Assembly: GCF_026340655.1 (NCBI RefSeq) | Contig: NZ_JAPEOZ010000001.1 | Coordinates: 2,790,001 to 2,854,000 of the forward strand | Source: Streptomyces sp. NBC_01275 | GTDB lineage: Bacteria > Actinomycetota > Actinomycetes > Streptomycetales > Streptomycetaceae | DNA: 64,000 nt | Direction: 5' to 3' | In this document: in pieces, positions 53,855 to 62,052 of the stretch | Numbering within the stretch: the first letter of the stretch is position 1 | Layout: each line of letters starts with the position of its first letter | Notes under the pieces: generated by a model | What the model saw: only the letters and a program-made list of their open reading frames with translations | What the model was told of the DNA's origin: nothing | Database searches by the model: none | Made by a program: the position numbers and the translations under genes

Positions 53855-55964
53855 CGGGCGGGCTCGGCTGCCGCTCCGCCGGAGTCTGCTCGGCCGGCTG
53901 CTGACCGTGTCGGCACTGGTGGCCTCGTGCTCGGTCGCCGCCACCGCCTGGCTCGCCGTGCAGACGACCTCCGGCGCGATCCGCCAGGAGCAGGGGCAGA
54001 ACCTCAGCGCCGACGCCAAGATCTACAACACCCTGCTGGGTTACGCGGCCACCCATCCCGGCTGGGAGGGCGTCGACGCCACCGTACGCAAGCTGGCCCG
54101 GGAGTCCCAGCGCCGGATCGCGCTGACCGCCCAGGACCGTCAGCCGCTCTTCGACTCCGCCGGCACCGCCGACACCGCCGGCGCCGCTCTGCCGCCGCAG
54201 GCCTCGGCGGTCGTCGACCCGCTGTCCGTCGACACCGTGCTGGTGCCCGATGCCGCCGCCGCGGGCGCGGACCGTGTCGATCCACGCGCGGTGGGGCCGT
54301 TCCTGCTGCCCGCGAAGGAGCGTACGGCTCTGCGGAAGGCCACCTCCGGGAGCGTGGCGTGTCTGAGCAGGGTGGGCATCGCCGCGGACGTCGTCGAGAG
54401 CCCGAGCGGGCGGCCCCGCGTCCAGTTCGTGAGCGACGAGACCGACCGTTCCCTGGAAGGGAAGTGTCTGGCGGCCTTCCCCGCCAGCCCCACCCCGACC
54501 GAGCAGAAAGCCCTCACCGCGCTCAACCAGCTCGCCGACGCCTGCCTGAAGCGACAGGGCCGCACGGGCGTGAAACTGAACCTGGATCTGTCCTGGGACC
54601 GGGGGCACGCGGGCGACTACTCGGGCGACTACTCGGACGGCACTGACGGCATGGCGGACAGCGATCGAGCCAGACTCGCCGAGAAGCTGAAGGCCGATGC
54701 CGCCCGCAAGGCCGGGGCGGCCGACGAAGCACCGGCCGCGGCGCGCAGCAGCAAGTACGACCGGGCCATAGCCGCCTGTGTCGGCAGCGCCCGCCGTGAG
54801 CAGCTCACGTCCTACGTCGCCGCGCCCGCGCTGCTGTTCATCGACAGCCCGGACGCCGGCAGCGTGCCCGGCTTCGACCTCTCACCGGCCAACACCGCAC
54901 GCATCGCCGGGGTCACGGCCCTCGTCCTCGCCCTCACCGTCGGCGCGTCGATGCTCGCCGGAGCCCGGCTCGTACGCCCGTTGCACGCGCTCACCGGCGC
55001 CGCCCAGCGGATGCGGGACGGCCTGGACTCGGCGCCCGTGCCGGTCGGCCCGGACAACGAGATCGGACGGCTGGCGGCGGCCTTCAACGACATGGCCGCG
55101 CACCGGGCCCGGCTGGAGGAGCAGCGCAAGGTGATGGTCAGCGACGTCGCCCACGAACTGCGCACCCCGCTGAGCAACATCCGCGGCTGGCTGGAGGCGG
55201 CCCAGGACGGACTGGCCGAGCCGGACCCGGCGTTCGTCGCCTCGCTGCACGAGGAGGCGGTGCAGCTTCAGCACATCGTCAACGATCTGCAGGACCTGGG
55301 GGCCGCCGACGTGGGCGCGCTGCGTCTGCACCTGGAGCCGGTACGCGTCGACGAGCTGCTCGGCCAGGTCGCCGCGGCGCACCAGGGGCTGGCCGAGACC
55401 GCCGGCGTCACCCTGACGGTCGCCGCGACACCGCCCGGCGCCCCTCCCCGGCCTCTCCTCGACGCCGACCCCGTACGGCTGCGTCAGGCCGTGAGCAACC
55501 TGCTCTCCAACGCCGTACGCCACACACCGCCCGGCGGCAGCGTGACCCTGCGCTCGTACGTCACGGAATCAGGTGCCGATACCGATACCGGTACCGCTCC
55601 CGGTGCCGGGAACGAGGTGGTCATGGAGGTGGCCGACACCGGCAGCGGCATCCCGGCCGACGACGTCCCGCACGTCTTCGACCGCTTCTGGCGGGCCGAG
55701 AAGTCCCGCAACCGGAGCACCGGCGGCAGCGGCCTCGGCCTGGCCATCGTCCTCAAGCTCGCCGAGGCCCATGGCGGCACGGCGAGCGTGGTGAGCACCG
55801 AGGGGCAGGGGTCGGTCTTCAGCCTGCGGCTGCCGGGAGCCAAGGAGACCGAGGAGGTCGAGGAGGTCGAGGAGGTCGAGGAGGTCGAGGAGGTCGAGGA
55901 GGTCGAGGAGGTCGAGGAGGTCGAGGAGATCCAAGGAGCCGGAGAGATCCCCGATCGACCCTGA
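53841..55964 (+). CDS. Sensor histidine kinase with large outside domain and Glu-Glu-Val tail
   Basis: A 707-residue membrane kinase for the adjacent response regulator. Helix 1 is at ~18-42, the extracytoplasmic domain spans ~43-350, helix 2 is LVLALTVGASMLAGA, then HAMP, the H-box SDVAHELRTPLSN (His438) and the ATPase (LRQAVSNLLSNAVRHTPPGG, EVADTGSGIPADDV, GGSGLGLAI). The outside domain has several Cys and a Gly/Asp/Tyr repeat. The protein ends with (Glu-Glu-Val)8-Glu-Glu-Ile, an unusual acidic tail coded by a 9-bp tandem repeat. Confidence 0.92.
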   Translation: MPRRDGRARLPLRRSLLGRLLTVSALVASCSVAATAWLAVQTTSGAIRQEQGQNLSADAKIYNTLLGYAATHPGWEGVDATVRKLARESQRRIALTAQDRQPLFDSAGTADTAGAALPPQASAVVDPLSVDTVLVPDAAAAGADRVDPRAVGPFLLPAKERTALRKATSGSVACLSRVGIAADVVESPSGRPRVQFVSDETDRSLEGKCLAAFPASPTPTEQKALTALNQLADACLKRQGRTGVKLNLDLSWDRGHAGDYSGDYSDGTDGMADSDRARLAEKLKADAARKAGAADEAPAAARSSKYDRAIAACVGSARREQLTSYVAAPALLFIDSPDAGSVPGFDLSPANTARIAGVTALVLALTVGASMLAGARLVRPLHALTGAAQRMRDGLDSAPVPVGPDNEIGRLAAAFNDMAAHRARLEEQRKVMVSDVAHELRTPLSNIRGWLEAAQDGLAEPDPAFVASLHEEAVQLQHIVNDLQDLGAADVGALRLHLEPVRVDELLGQVAAAHQGLAETAGVTLTVAATPPGAPPRPLLDADPVRLRQAVSNLLSNAVRHTPPGGSVTLRSYVTESGADTDTGTAPGAGNEVVMEVADTGSGIPADDVPHVFDRFWRAEKSRNRSTGGSGLGLAIVLKLAEAHGGTASVVSTEGQGSVFSLRLPGAKETEEVEEVEEVEEVEEVEEVEEVEEVEEIQGAGEIPDRP
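55851..55931 (+). repeat. 9-bp coding microsatellite at the kinase C-terminus
   Basis: Eight exact copies of gaggaggtc and a ninth gaggagatc, each coding for Glu-Glu-Val or Glu-Glu-Ile. Copy number changes would keep the frame. Confidence 0.95.
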
Positions 55965-56087
55965 TGCGATCACCATGAGGTTCTGACAGCTTCTTCACAA
56001 GCGGTCGCCAGTGTGGAGCCATGCCCGGAACCTGGTGCGGCTCGGCCCCCAGGTACCACCAAGGCCGGGCTGGAACTGGAGCCATAC

Positions 56088-56456
56088 ATGTCCCGCCATC
56101 ACACCCTGCGTCTCGCCGTGCTGACCGCCGTCGCGGCCGGCGCGCTGCTCGCCCCGGTCAGCGCGGCCTTCGCCGCCGACCCGACCCCGTCGGCCTCGAC
56201 GGGCGAGGACCTGACCGCAGCCGAAAAGAAGATCGCGGACGCCAAGGAAGCACGGGCGCAGGAAGCCAAGAAGGCCGAGGCCGCCAAGGCCGGCAAGGAT
56301 CTCCCGCGCGGCGGCGTCGCCGCGGGCGAGGCCCCGGCCTCGGACTCCGGCGACAGCACCGCCGCGCTGGCCGGTTCGGCCGCCGGCGCCGTGCTGCTCG
56401 CGGGCGCCGGCACCTTCGTGCTGCGCCGCCGCGCCGCCGGGCGACACAACGCCTGA
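56088..56456 (+). CDS. Small exported protein with C-terminal membrane anchor
   Basis: A 122-residue protein with a signal peptide (LRLAVLTAVAAGALLAPVSAAFA), a short Lys/Ala/Glu-rich helix (TAAEKKIADAKEARAQEAKK), a flexible Gly/Ala region with LPRGG, and a C-terminal hydrophobic helix followed by RRRAAGRHNA. This is the layout of a sortase substrate, but the usual LPxTG or LAxTG just before the helix is missing; LPRGG stands about 25 residues before it. The next gene codes for a sortase. ATG 56088 follows TGGAG. It lies 123 bases after the kinase and may be its target. Confidence 0.75.
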   Translation: MSRHHTLRLAVLTAVAAGALLAPVSAAFAADPTPSASTGEDLTAAEKKIADAKEARAQEAKKAEAAKAGKDLPRGGVAAGEAPASDSGDSTAALAGSAAGAVLLAGAGTFVLRRRAAGRHNA

Positions 56457-56520
56457 CCCGGCGTCCGGCACACCGTCCGACCCAGCACCGGCACACAGTG
56501 GCGCCGCCCTTCGCGGGGCG

Positions 56521-57228
56521 GTGCCGCTCGTGCGTTCGCCCCGCCCTGCTCTGGAGTCCGCCTTGCCCCCTGCCCGCCTCCCCCGCCCGGCCCGTCTCGC
56601 CCGTCTCGGCCTCGTCGTGCCGGCGGTCCTCATAGTGCTCACCGTGCTCGCCGGCTGTTCGTCCGCCCCCGACACGGCCGCGCACGCCTCCGCGAACTCA
56701 CCGAACTCACCGAACTCCGTGAGCTCCCCGAGCTCCTCCGCCGCCGCCGGCGCCCCCTCGCCCGGTGCTCCGGCGGCCGAGCAGTCCGCGCCCCCGGCCG
56801 AAGTCGCCATCCCCTCGATCGGGATCACCAGTTCCCTGATGGAACTCGGTCTCAACGCCGACGGCACCGTCGAGGTCCCGCCGGCCGAGAAGGGCATGAC
56901 CGCAGGCTGGTACACCGGCGGCGCCGTGCCCGGTGACGTGGGCGCCGCCGTGATCATCGGCCACAACGACACCCACCTCGGCAAGGCCGTCTTCCACGAC
57001 CTCAGGAAGATCGTCAAGGGCGCGGAGATCACCGTCACCGACGACCAGGGAGAAGCGGCGCACTTCACCGTCACGGGCAAGGAGAGCGTCAGCAAGACCG
57101 CGTTCCCCACCGCCAAGGTCTACGGCCCCACCGGCGACCGCGCCCTGCGTCTGATCACCTGCGACGGCGACTTCGACGCCCAGGGCCACCCGGTGAACAA
57201 CCTGATCGTCTACGCGACCCTGAACTAG
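56521..57228 (+). CDS. Class F sortase
   Basis: A transpeptidase-like enzyme for anchoring or processing surface proteins. The hydrophobic N-terminus LGLVVPAVLIVLTVLAGC ends in a possible lipobox (LAGC), so it may be lipidated. A Ser/Pro/Ala spacer leads to the catalytic domain: AVIIGHNDTHLG with His148 and LRLITCDGDFD with Cys214 (counted from GTG 56521); the end VNNLIVYATLN is typical. A TTG at 56563 with GGAG in front is an alternative start. The stop codon TAG belongs to the CTAG that borders the mobile unit at 57229. Confidence 0.88.
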   Translation: MPLVRSPRPALESALPPARLPRPARLARLGLVVPAVLIVLTVLAGCSSAPDTAAHASANSPNSPNSVSSPSSSAAAGAPSPGAPAAEQSAPPAEVAIPSIGITSSLMELGLNADGTVEVPPAEKGMTAGWYTGGAVPGDVGAAVIIGHNDTHLGKAVFHDLRKIVKGAEITVTDDQGEAAHFTVTGKESVSKTAFPTAKVYGPTGDRALRLITCDGDFDAQGHPVNNLIVYATLN

Positions 57229-57247
57229 GGCGCGTATCGAGTCGCGA

Positions 57248-57838
57248 TCAAGCGGTTCGCGTGAGGTCCTTGATCCAGATCATGGAGGCGCGGAGATGAA
57301 GGCCGGCGAGGTAGCTCTCGGGGGTCTTGTCGTAGGTGGCGATACCCCGCCAGGCTTTCAGCTTGTTGATCAGGCGCTCGACGGTGTTCCTCTCCTTGTA
57401 GAGGTCGGCATCGTGCCCGACGGGTCGGCCGCCCCTGCTGCCTTTCTTCTTCCGGTTCGCGGCCTGGTCCTTCTTCTCCGGGATGACCGCCTTGATCTGG
57501 CGTTTGCGCAGGTAGGCGCGGTTTCCTCGGGACGAGTACGCCTTGTCTCCGGCGACCGCGCCGGGCCGAGTGCGGGGACGGCCGACCGGCCCGCGGACCC
57601 GGACCTTGGCCAGCACGGGGATGAACTGCGGGCTGTCGGCGGCCTGCCCCGCGGTCAGGACGAGCGCGAGCGGGCGGCACTTCCGGTCGGCGGCAAGGTG
57701 GATCTTGCTGATCTGCCCGCCGCGCGAGCGCCCGAGCAGGGCGACCTTCAGCCGGAGTCTGCGTCGGCGCCGGATGCGGCGCCGCTCCTCCCGCGCGGGG
57801 TCGTTGTCGGCGGCCTGCCCGGCTTGTCCTTCCAACAC
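57248..57838 (-). CDS. IS5-family transposase, second reading frame
   Basis: Holds the C-terminal catalytic part: GGQISKIHLAADRKCRPLALVLTAGQAAD, the second Asp in AVAGDKAYSSR and the Glu in RNTVERLINKLKAWRGIATYDK. It is reached from the first frame by a -1 shift; its own GTG at 57838 has no clear ribosome site. Confidence 0.85.
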   Translation of the reverse strand: MLEGQAGQAADNDPAREERRRIRRRRRLRLKVALLGRSRGGQISKIHLAADRKCRPLALVLTAGQAADSPQFIPVLAKVRVRGPVGRPRTRPGAVAGDKAYSSRGNRAYLRKRQIKAVIPEKKDQAANRKKKGSRGGRPVGHDADLYKERNTVERLINKLKAWRGIATYDKTPESYLAGLHLRASMIWIKDLTRTA

Positions 57839-58245
57839 GCCCCTTTTTGTCGTGCCTTCTCCTTCTCGGCGGCGGCCTTCTCCAGGGCGTTGAGGACGTC
57901 GTAATCAAGGTGCATCCCGGCGGCGTCGTGGTGGGCGCGGGCGGTGGTGGAGTCCACGCTGACCAGGGACAAGTCCACCTCGCCTCGCTCAGCGGCCTGT
58001 GCGATCAGGCCCTCCAGCAGGGCCTCGAAGACACCGGCGTCCCGCCACTGCCGGAAGCGGTTATGGACAGTGGGCCAGGCCCCGAACTCCGCGGGCATCT
58101 CCCGCCATTGCCCGCCCGTTTTGAACCGCCAGATCACGCCCTCGAACTGCTGCCGAAGCCGCTCGGGATACGGGCCGTACCTGCCGATAGGCAGGTACGG
58201 CCCGATGAACTTCCACTCCTCGTCCGTCAGTTGCGCCCGTGTCAT
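57748..58245 (-). CDS. IS5-family transposase, first reading frame
   Basis: The N-terminal 165 codons of the transposase: a helix-turn-helix-like start (LTDEEWKFIGPYLP, GVIWRFKTGGQWREMPAEFG) and the first catalytic Asp in LSLVSVDSTTARAHHDAAGM. The second Asp and the Glu are in the other frame, so a -1 shift near the A5G4 run at 57840-57848 is needed for a full enzyme. Confidence 0.85.
   Translation of the reverse strand: MTRAQLTDEEWKFIGPYLPIGRYGPYPERLRQQFEGVIWRFKTGGQWREMPAEFGAWPTVHNRFRQWRDAGVFEALLEGLIAQAAERGEVDLSLVSVDSTTARAHHDAAGMHLDYDVLNALEKAAAEKEKARQKGACWKDKPGRPPTTTPRGRSGAASGADADSG
57840..57848 (-). other. Probable -1 frameshift site of the IS5-type transposase
   Basis: On the coding strand the run is CAAAAAGGGG. 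Reading CAA AAA then slipping back one base gives AGG GGC GTG TTG, which joins the two transposase frames. Programmed shifting at A-rich runs is common in IS elements; a plain disabling mutation is the alternative. Confidence 0.5.
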
Positions 58246-58391
58246 GCAAGAAGATCTACCGGTCCGGGCCCCGCCGGGAGGGCGAACCGCAGACCGATCA
58301 CGATGCGAGCTGCGCCCTCAAGCACCCCGAATACAGCAACGACTTCCCGATGTCCTCGTCGCCTGAAATGGCTGATCCGGCGCGGCCGGTG

Positions 58392-59090
58392 TCAGGACCA
58401 GGCGATCTCGCCATGGCGGGAGACGAAGCGTCCGCTGCCGGCGCCGGGCTCCTCGGTGGCGAGAGCGACGATCGCGTCCGTGCCCTCGGTGACGGTTTGG
58501 GGGCCGCTGTGACCGTTGAGGTCGGTCGCGGTGTAGCCGGGGTCGGCAGCGTTGACGCGGATGCCCTTGAGCCCCTTGGCGTACTGCGTGGTCAGCATCG
58601 TCAGCGCCGCCTTCGAGGAGGTGTACAGCGGCGCGACGACGTGCGACTCGGGCCGGCCGTGGTCGTGGGTGAGGGCGAGGGAGCCCATGCCGCTGCTGAC
58701 GTTGACGATCACAGGGTCGTCCGAGCGGCGCAGTAGCGGCAAGAACGCGGTGGTGGTGCGGATGACGCCGATGACGTTGACGTCGAGGACGGTGCGGGCC
58801 TCGGCGGCGGTGAGGTCGCTGGGATCGCCGACGGGACCGTGCACACCAGCGTTGTTGATCAGGACGTCGATCACGCCCTCGTGTTCGGCGACGTCCGCGG
58901 CCGCGGCGGCCACGGATGCGTCGTCAGTCACGTCGATGGGGACGTAGCGTGCACCGAGCGCAGCGGCGGCCTCCTCGCCCTGTTCGCGGTTGCGTGCTCC
59001 GACGAGCACGGTGTGGCCACACTCGATCAGGCGGCGGGCGGTCTCGCGGCCGAGACCCTTGTTGGCTCCGGTGATGAAGGTGATCGTCAT
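58392..59090 (-). CDS. Short-chain dehydrogenase/reductase
   Basis: A 232-residue SDR with the NAD(P) loop TGANKGLG, LINNAGVHG, the catalytic Ser in VNVSSGMGSL and YTSSK. The classical fold is complete. It is divergent from an XRE regulator gene (114 bases between), a common SDR/regulator pair in Streptomyces, where the regulator usually represses the reductase. It sits inside the mobile unit. ATG 59090 is chosen because the fold begins there. Confidence 0.9.
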   Translation of the reverse strand: MTITFITGANKGLGRETARRLIECGHTVLVGARNREQGEEAAAALGARYVPIDVTDDASVAAAAADVAEHEGVIDVLINNAGVHGPVGDPSDLTAAEARTVLDVNVIGVIRTTTAFLPLLRRSDDPVIVNVSSGMGSLALTHDHGRPESHVVAPLYTSSKAALTMLTTQYAKGLKGIRVNAADPGYTATDLNGHSGPQTVTEGTDAIVALATEEPGAGSGRFVSRHGEIAWS

Positions 59091-59204
59091 GCGTTCGACT
59101 CTGATCCCGACGAGGGAGGAGGACCAGGGACGCTTCGACGGTAGGAAGACCAGTACCACGCTTGCGCCCACACGCACGACCGGGGATGCAGGAGGATGGA
59201 GATC

Positions 59205-60071
59205 ATGTCGACGACACCCGGAACCGGACTGGGCGCGATGATCCGCACGTGGCGGGACCGGCTGCCCCCATCGGCCGCCGGGCTGCCGGTGGCCCGCGGG
59301 CGCCGGGCGGCCGGGCTGCGACGCGAAGAACTGGCTGACCTGGCCGGGGTATCGGTCGACTACATCGTGCGCCTCGAACAGGGGCGGGCCACGACACCCT
59401 CAGCGTCGGTGGTGGCGTCCCTGGCGCGAGCCCTGCAGCTGTCCACCGCCGAGCGGGACCACCTGCACCGGCTTGCCCAGCTCGCACCACCGGCGGACGG
59501 TACGATCTCTGACCATCTCCCGCCCGGCGTGCAACGGGTGCTCGCCCGCCTCGGGGACGTGGCGGTGGCCGTGTTCGCGGCGGACTGGCAACTGGTGTGG
59601 TGGAACCGCGGGTGGGCCGCCCTGCTGGGCGACCCCTCCGCCTCGCCACCGCGGCTGCGCAACTTCGCCCGCGACAGGTTCCCGGTGGACGCCGGCCCCG
59701 CCCACCTCGCGCTGTGGCCAGTGACCGAGGCGGACCGCGACACCACCGACGCCGCCGTCGTCTCCGACCTGCGCCGCGCCACCGGCCGCTTCCCCCAGGA
59801 CAGCCGCTTGGCCGCGCTGATCCGCGATCTGAACGCGGGCAACAGGAGGTTCGCCGAGCTATGGGCGACCGGAGAGGTGGCCGCGCACCGCGAGGACCAC
59901 AAGACGATCGACCACCCGTCGGTGGGCCCGGTCACGGTGGACTGCGACGTCCTGGCCGACGGCGACTCCGAGCTCAAGATCGTCATCATGACCGCCGTGC
60001 CCGGCAGTGAGGACGAGACCAAGCTCCGGCTCACCGCCATCGCCGGCCCACCGGCCACCACGCACAACTGA
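59205..60071 (+). CDS. XRE-type regulator with MmyB-like ligand domain
   Basis: A 288-residue regulator. The N-terminal helix-turn-helix (RGRRAAGLRREELADLAGVSVDYIVRLEQGRATTPSASVVASLARAL) is followed by the MmyB-like domain (VAVFAADWQLVWWNRGWAALLGD, LRNFARDRF), which binds fatty-acid-like ligands in related proteins. AGGAGG at 59190-59195 fits ATG 59205; the ATG at 59196 touches it directly and is unlikely. It probably controls the divergent SDR gene. Confidence 0.9.
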   Translation: MSTTPGTGLGAMIRTWRDRLPPSAAGLPVARGRRAAGLRREELADLAGVSVDYIVRLEQGRATTPSASVVASLARALQLSTAERDHLHRLAQLAPPADGTISDHLPPGVQRVLARLGDVAVAVFAADWQLVWWNRGWAALLGDPSASPPRLRNFARDRFPVDAGPAHLALWPVTEADRDTTDAAVVSDLRRATGRFPQDSRLAALIRDLNAGNRRFAELWATGEVAAHREDHKTIDHPSVGPVTVDCDVLADGDSELKIVIMTAVPGSEDETKLRLTAIAGPPATTHN

Positions 60072-60122
60072 TCCCACCTACACGTCGATCGACCGGCCGC
60101 CTGTGCGTGGCGAGCGCCGAAT

Positions 60123-60316
60123 CACGATGCCGACCTCTACAAGGAGAGGAACACCGTCGAGCGCCTGATCAACAAGCTGAAAGCCTGGCGGGGTATCGCC
60201 ACCCGCTACGACAAGACCCCCGAGAGCTACCTCGCCGGCCTTCATCTCCGCGCCTCCATGATCTGGATCAAGGACCTCACGCGAACCGCTTGATCGCGAC
60301 TCGATACGCGCCCTAG
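60123..60316 (+). mobile_element. Truncated IS5-type end, inverted relative to the intact element
   Basis: Carries the last ~55 codons of the transposase (DADLYKERNTVERLINKLKAW...) and the terminal repeat, then CTAG. The 5' part of the element is gone. It differs from the intact copy by an in-frame insertion of three bases. Confidence 0.85.
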
Positions 60317-60353
60317 CGCCGTCGCCGTCCCCCACCGCCGCCGTCCCATGCAC

Positions 60354-60379
60354 AAGCCCCGCCGGTTCCGACGGGGCTT
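60354..60379 (-). terminator. Terminator-like hairpin
   Basis: Arms AAGCCCCG (60354-60361) and CGGGGCTT (60372-60379) with a ten-base loop. Before the IS256 insertion it would have stood just after the broken gene now at 61789, and it probably terminated the ara operon. Confidence 0.65.
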
Positions 60380-60381
60380 CG

Positions 60382-61788
60382 CGTGCGGTGGGTGTGTCAA
60401 TTTAACGGCTGATCTTGGTTGTTGAGTGGTCAGTTGTTGCTCGGCGTGAGGCGGCCCTCGAAGGCGATCTGGAACGCGTTCAGGGGTGCCTTCCAGCGCA
60501 TGGTCCACCGCTTGCGGCCCTTGCCCGTGGGGTCCAGGCTCATCAGCGCCATGTAGATGCACTTGAGGGCGGCGGCCTCGTTGGGGAAGTGTCCGCGGGC
60601 GCGGACGGCCTTGCGGATGCGGGCGTTGACGCTCTCGATCGCGTTCGTGCTGCAGATGACCTTGCGTATCTCGACATCGAAGGAGAGGAAGGGCACGAAC
60701 TCGGCCCAGGCGTTCTCCCACAGTTTCACGATCGCCGGATACTTCTGGCCCCACGCCTCCTGGAACTCGAGGAACCGCTCCGTCGCCGCATCCTCGCTGG
60801 GTGCGGTGTAGACGGGCTTGAGGGCCTTGGCGACCTTGTCCCAGTCCTGCCGGGCGGCGTAACGGAACGAATTCCGCAGCAGGTGAACCACACACGTCTG
60901 GACAATCGTGCGAGGCCAGATGGCCTCCACGGCTTCGGGAAGGCCCTTGAGCCCGTCGCAGACCAGCATGAGCACGTCGTCCAGGCCGCGGTTCTTCAGC
61001 TCGGTGAACACGTGCAGCCAGTACTTCGCGCCCTCGCCGCCGTCGCCGGCCCAGATGCCGAGGATGTCGCGAGTGCCGTCCACGGTCACCGCCATCACCA
61101 CGTAGATGGGGCGGTTCGCGACCTGCCCGTCCCTGATCTTGACGTTGACGGCGTCCACGAACAGGACCGGATAGACGCGGTCGAGGGGACGGTTCTGCCA
61201 TTCGGCCATGCCTTCCATGACCTTGTCGGTGATGGTGGAGATGGTCTGCTTGGACACCTCGGCGCCGTAAACCTCGGCCAGATGAGCCGAGATCTCGCCG
61301 TGCGTGAGCCCCTTCGCCGACAGCGACAACACCATCTCGTCGACGCCGGTCAGGCGTCGCTGCCGCTTCTTGACGATCTGCGGCTCGAACGTGCCCGAGG
61401 TGTCACGCGGCACCTTGACCTCGACTGGCCCGACGTCGGTCAGCACGGTCTTGGCCCGGCCTCCGTTGCGGGAGTTGCCGCTGCCCCGGCCAGCAGCTTC
61501 GTGCTTCTCGTAGCCGAGGTGATCGGTGATCTCACCTTCCAGGGCAGACTCCAAGACCCGCTTGGTCAGCTGCTGCAGCAGCCCGCCCTGCCCGGTCAGC
61601 TGCAGCCCCTCCGACCGGGCCCGCTCCACCAGCATCGCGACCAGCTGCTCGTCGGACACGGGCGCAGGCAGTCCCGACTGGGCACTCTCGACAGGCTCCA
61701 CGGTCTCCAACTCCACGGCGGTGTCAGTCACTTGACGTCTCTCCCATGATCGTCGGATCCGCCGTTAGATTTACACTCCCCGTGCGGT
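60382..61788 (-). mobile_element. IS256-family insertion sequence with 8-bp target duplication
   Basis: The element spans 60390-61780. Its ends read inward GGGTGTGTCAATTTAACGG and GGGAGTGTAAATCTAACGG. It is bordered by the exact direct repeat CGTGCGGT (60382-60389 and 61781-61788); 8 bp is the normal duplication of IS256. Ends, transposase and duplication are all intact, so the insertion is recent. Confidence 0.92.
60430..61731 (-). CDS. IS256-family (Mutator-type) transposase
   Basis: A 433-residue DDE transposase, full length. FVDAVNVKIRDGQVANRPIYVVMAVTVDG contains the first Asp, VLMLVCDGLKGLPEAVEAIWP the second with the typical CDGLKGLP, and RKVICSTNAIESVNARIRK the Glu with the STNAIE signature. 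QGGLLQQLTKRVLESALEGEITDHLGYEKH is the usual N-terminus. Confidence 0.95.
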   Translation of the reverse strand: MTDTAVELETVEPVESAQSGLPAPVSDEQLVAMLVERARSEGLQLTGQGGLLQQLTKRVLESALEGEITDHLGYEKHEAAGRGSGNSRNGGRAKTVLTDVGPVEVKVPRDTSGTFEPQIVKKRQRRLTGVDEMVLSLSAKGLTHGEISAHLAEVYGAEVSKQTISTITDKVMEGMAEWQNRPLDRVYPVLFVDAVNVKIRDGQVANRPIYVVMAVTVDGTRDILGIWAGDGGEGAKYWLHVFTELKNRGLDDVLMLVCDGLKGLPEAVEAIWPRTIVQTCVVHLLRNSFRYAARQDWDKVAKALKPVYTAPSEDAATERFLEFQEAWGQKYPAIVKLWENAWAEFVPFLSFDVEIRKVICSTNAIESVNARIRKAVRARGHFPNEAAALKCIYMALMSLDPTGKGRKRWTMRWKAPLNAFQIAFEGRLTPSNN

Positions 61789-62045
61789 CAGCTCTGGCCA
61801 CTGCACGTAGACACCGAAGGACTGCTTTTCGGTGAGCTGCTTTTCGGTGCGCTCCGGAGAGTCGATCACCTCGAGCGTGAATCCCCAGCGGGGCCGAGCC
61901 TCCGCCGGAAAGAGTCAGGCCGACCGCGCGTAACGAGGCGATCTCCACGGACTTGCCGGTGCGCACGGCCTCGGCCAACGCCTTGGCGGTGTCGGCGGGA
62001 GGCGTCGGACCTCTCGCCGGCCGCCGCCAGGGCGTCGTTGGATGT
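61789..62045 (-). pseudogene. Broken gene remnant downstream of araD, interrupted by IS256
   Basis: Two minus-strand pieces have coding-like third positions but lie in different frames: DTAKALAEAVRTGKSVEIASLRAVGLTLSGGGS and RPRWGFTLEVIDSPERTEKQ...SFGVYVQWPELTA. They join near 61890-61900 by a frameshift. The start is missing, and the 3' end is cut by the IS256 element. I do not recognise the family; the first piece vaguely resembles C-terminal parts of sugar dehydrogenases of the Gfo/Idh type. Confidence 0.45.
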
Positions 62046-62052
62046 CGAACAT

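Larger units (their letters stand above)
57229..58316 (-). mobile_element. IS5-family insertion sequence
   Basis: About 1.09 kb with inverted ends: GGCGCGTATCGAGTCGCGAT at the left and, on the opposite strand, GGCGCAGCTCGCATCGTGAT at the right, both followed by GCGGTTCGC. It encodes a transposase in two overlapping frames on the minus strand. Confidence 0.8.
57225..60316. mobile_element. Composite-transposon-like unit with inverted IS5-type ends and CTAG borders
   Basis: The terminal 187 bp of the IS5-like element at 57229-57415 recur in opposite orientation at 60123-60312, differing mainly by three extra bases (cgc, residue Arg). Both outer ends read GGCGCGTATCGAGTC inward and both are bordered by CTAG (57225-57228 and 60313-60316), as expected for a target duplication of the whole 3.1-kb unit. 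The inner end of the left element is bordered by CTCA, so that element alone has no matching duplication. Cargo: an SDR gene and an XRE regulator gene. Confidence 0.6.

Noticed and set aside
60107..60316. Possible small gene at the right end of the mobile unit
   Set aside because: It is the truncated 3' end of the IS5-type transposase with its terminal repeat, not a gene of its own.
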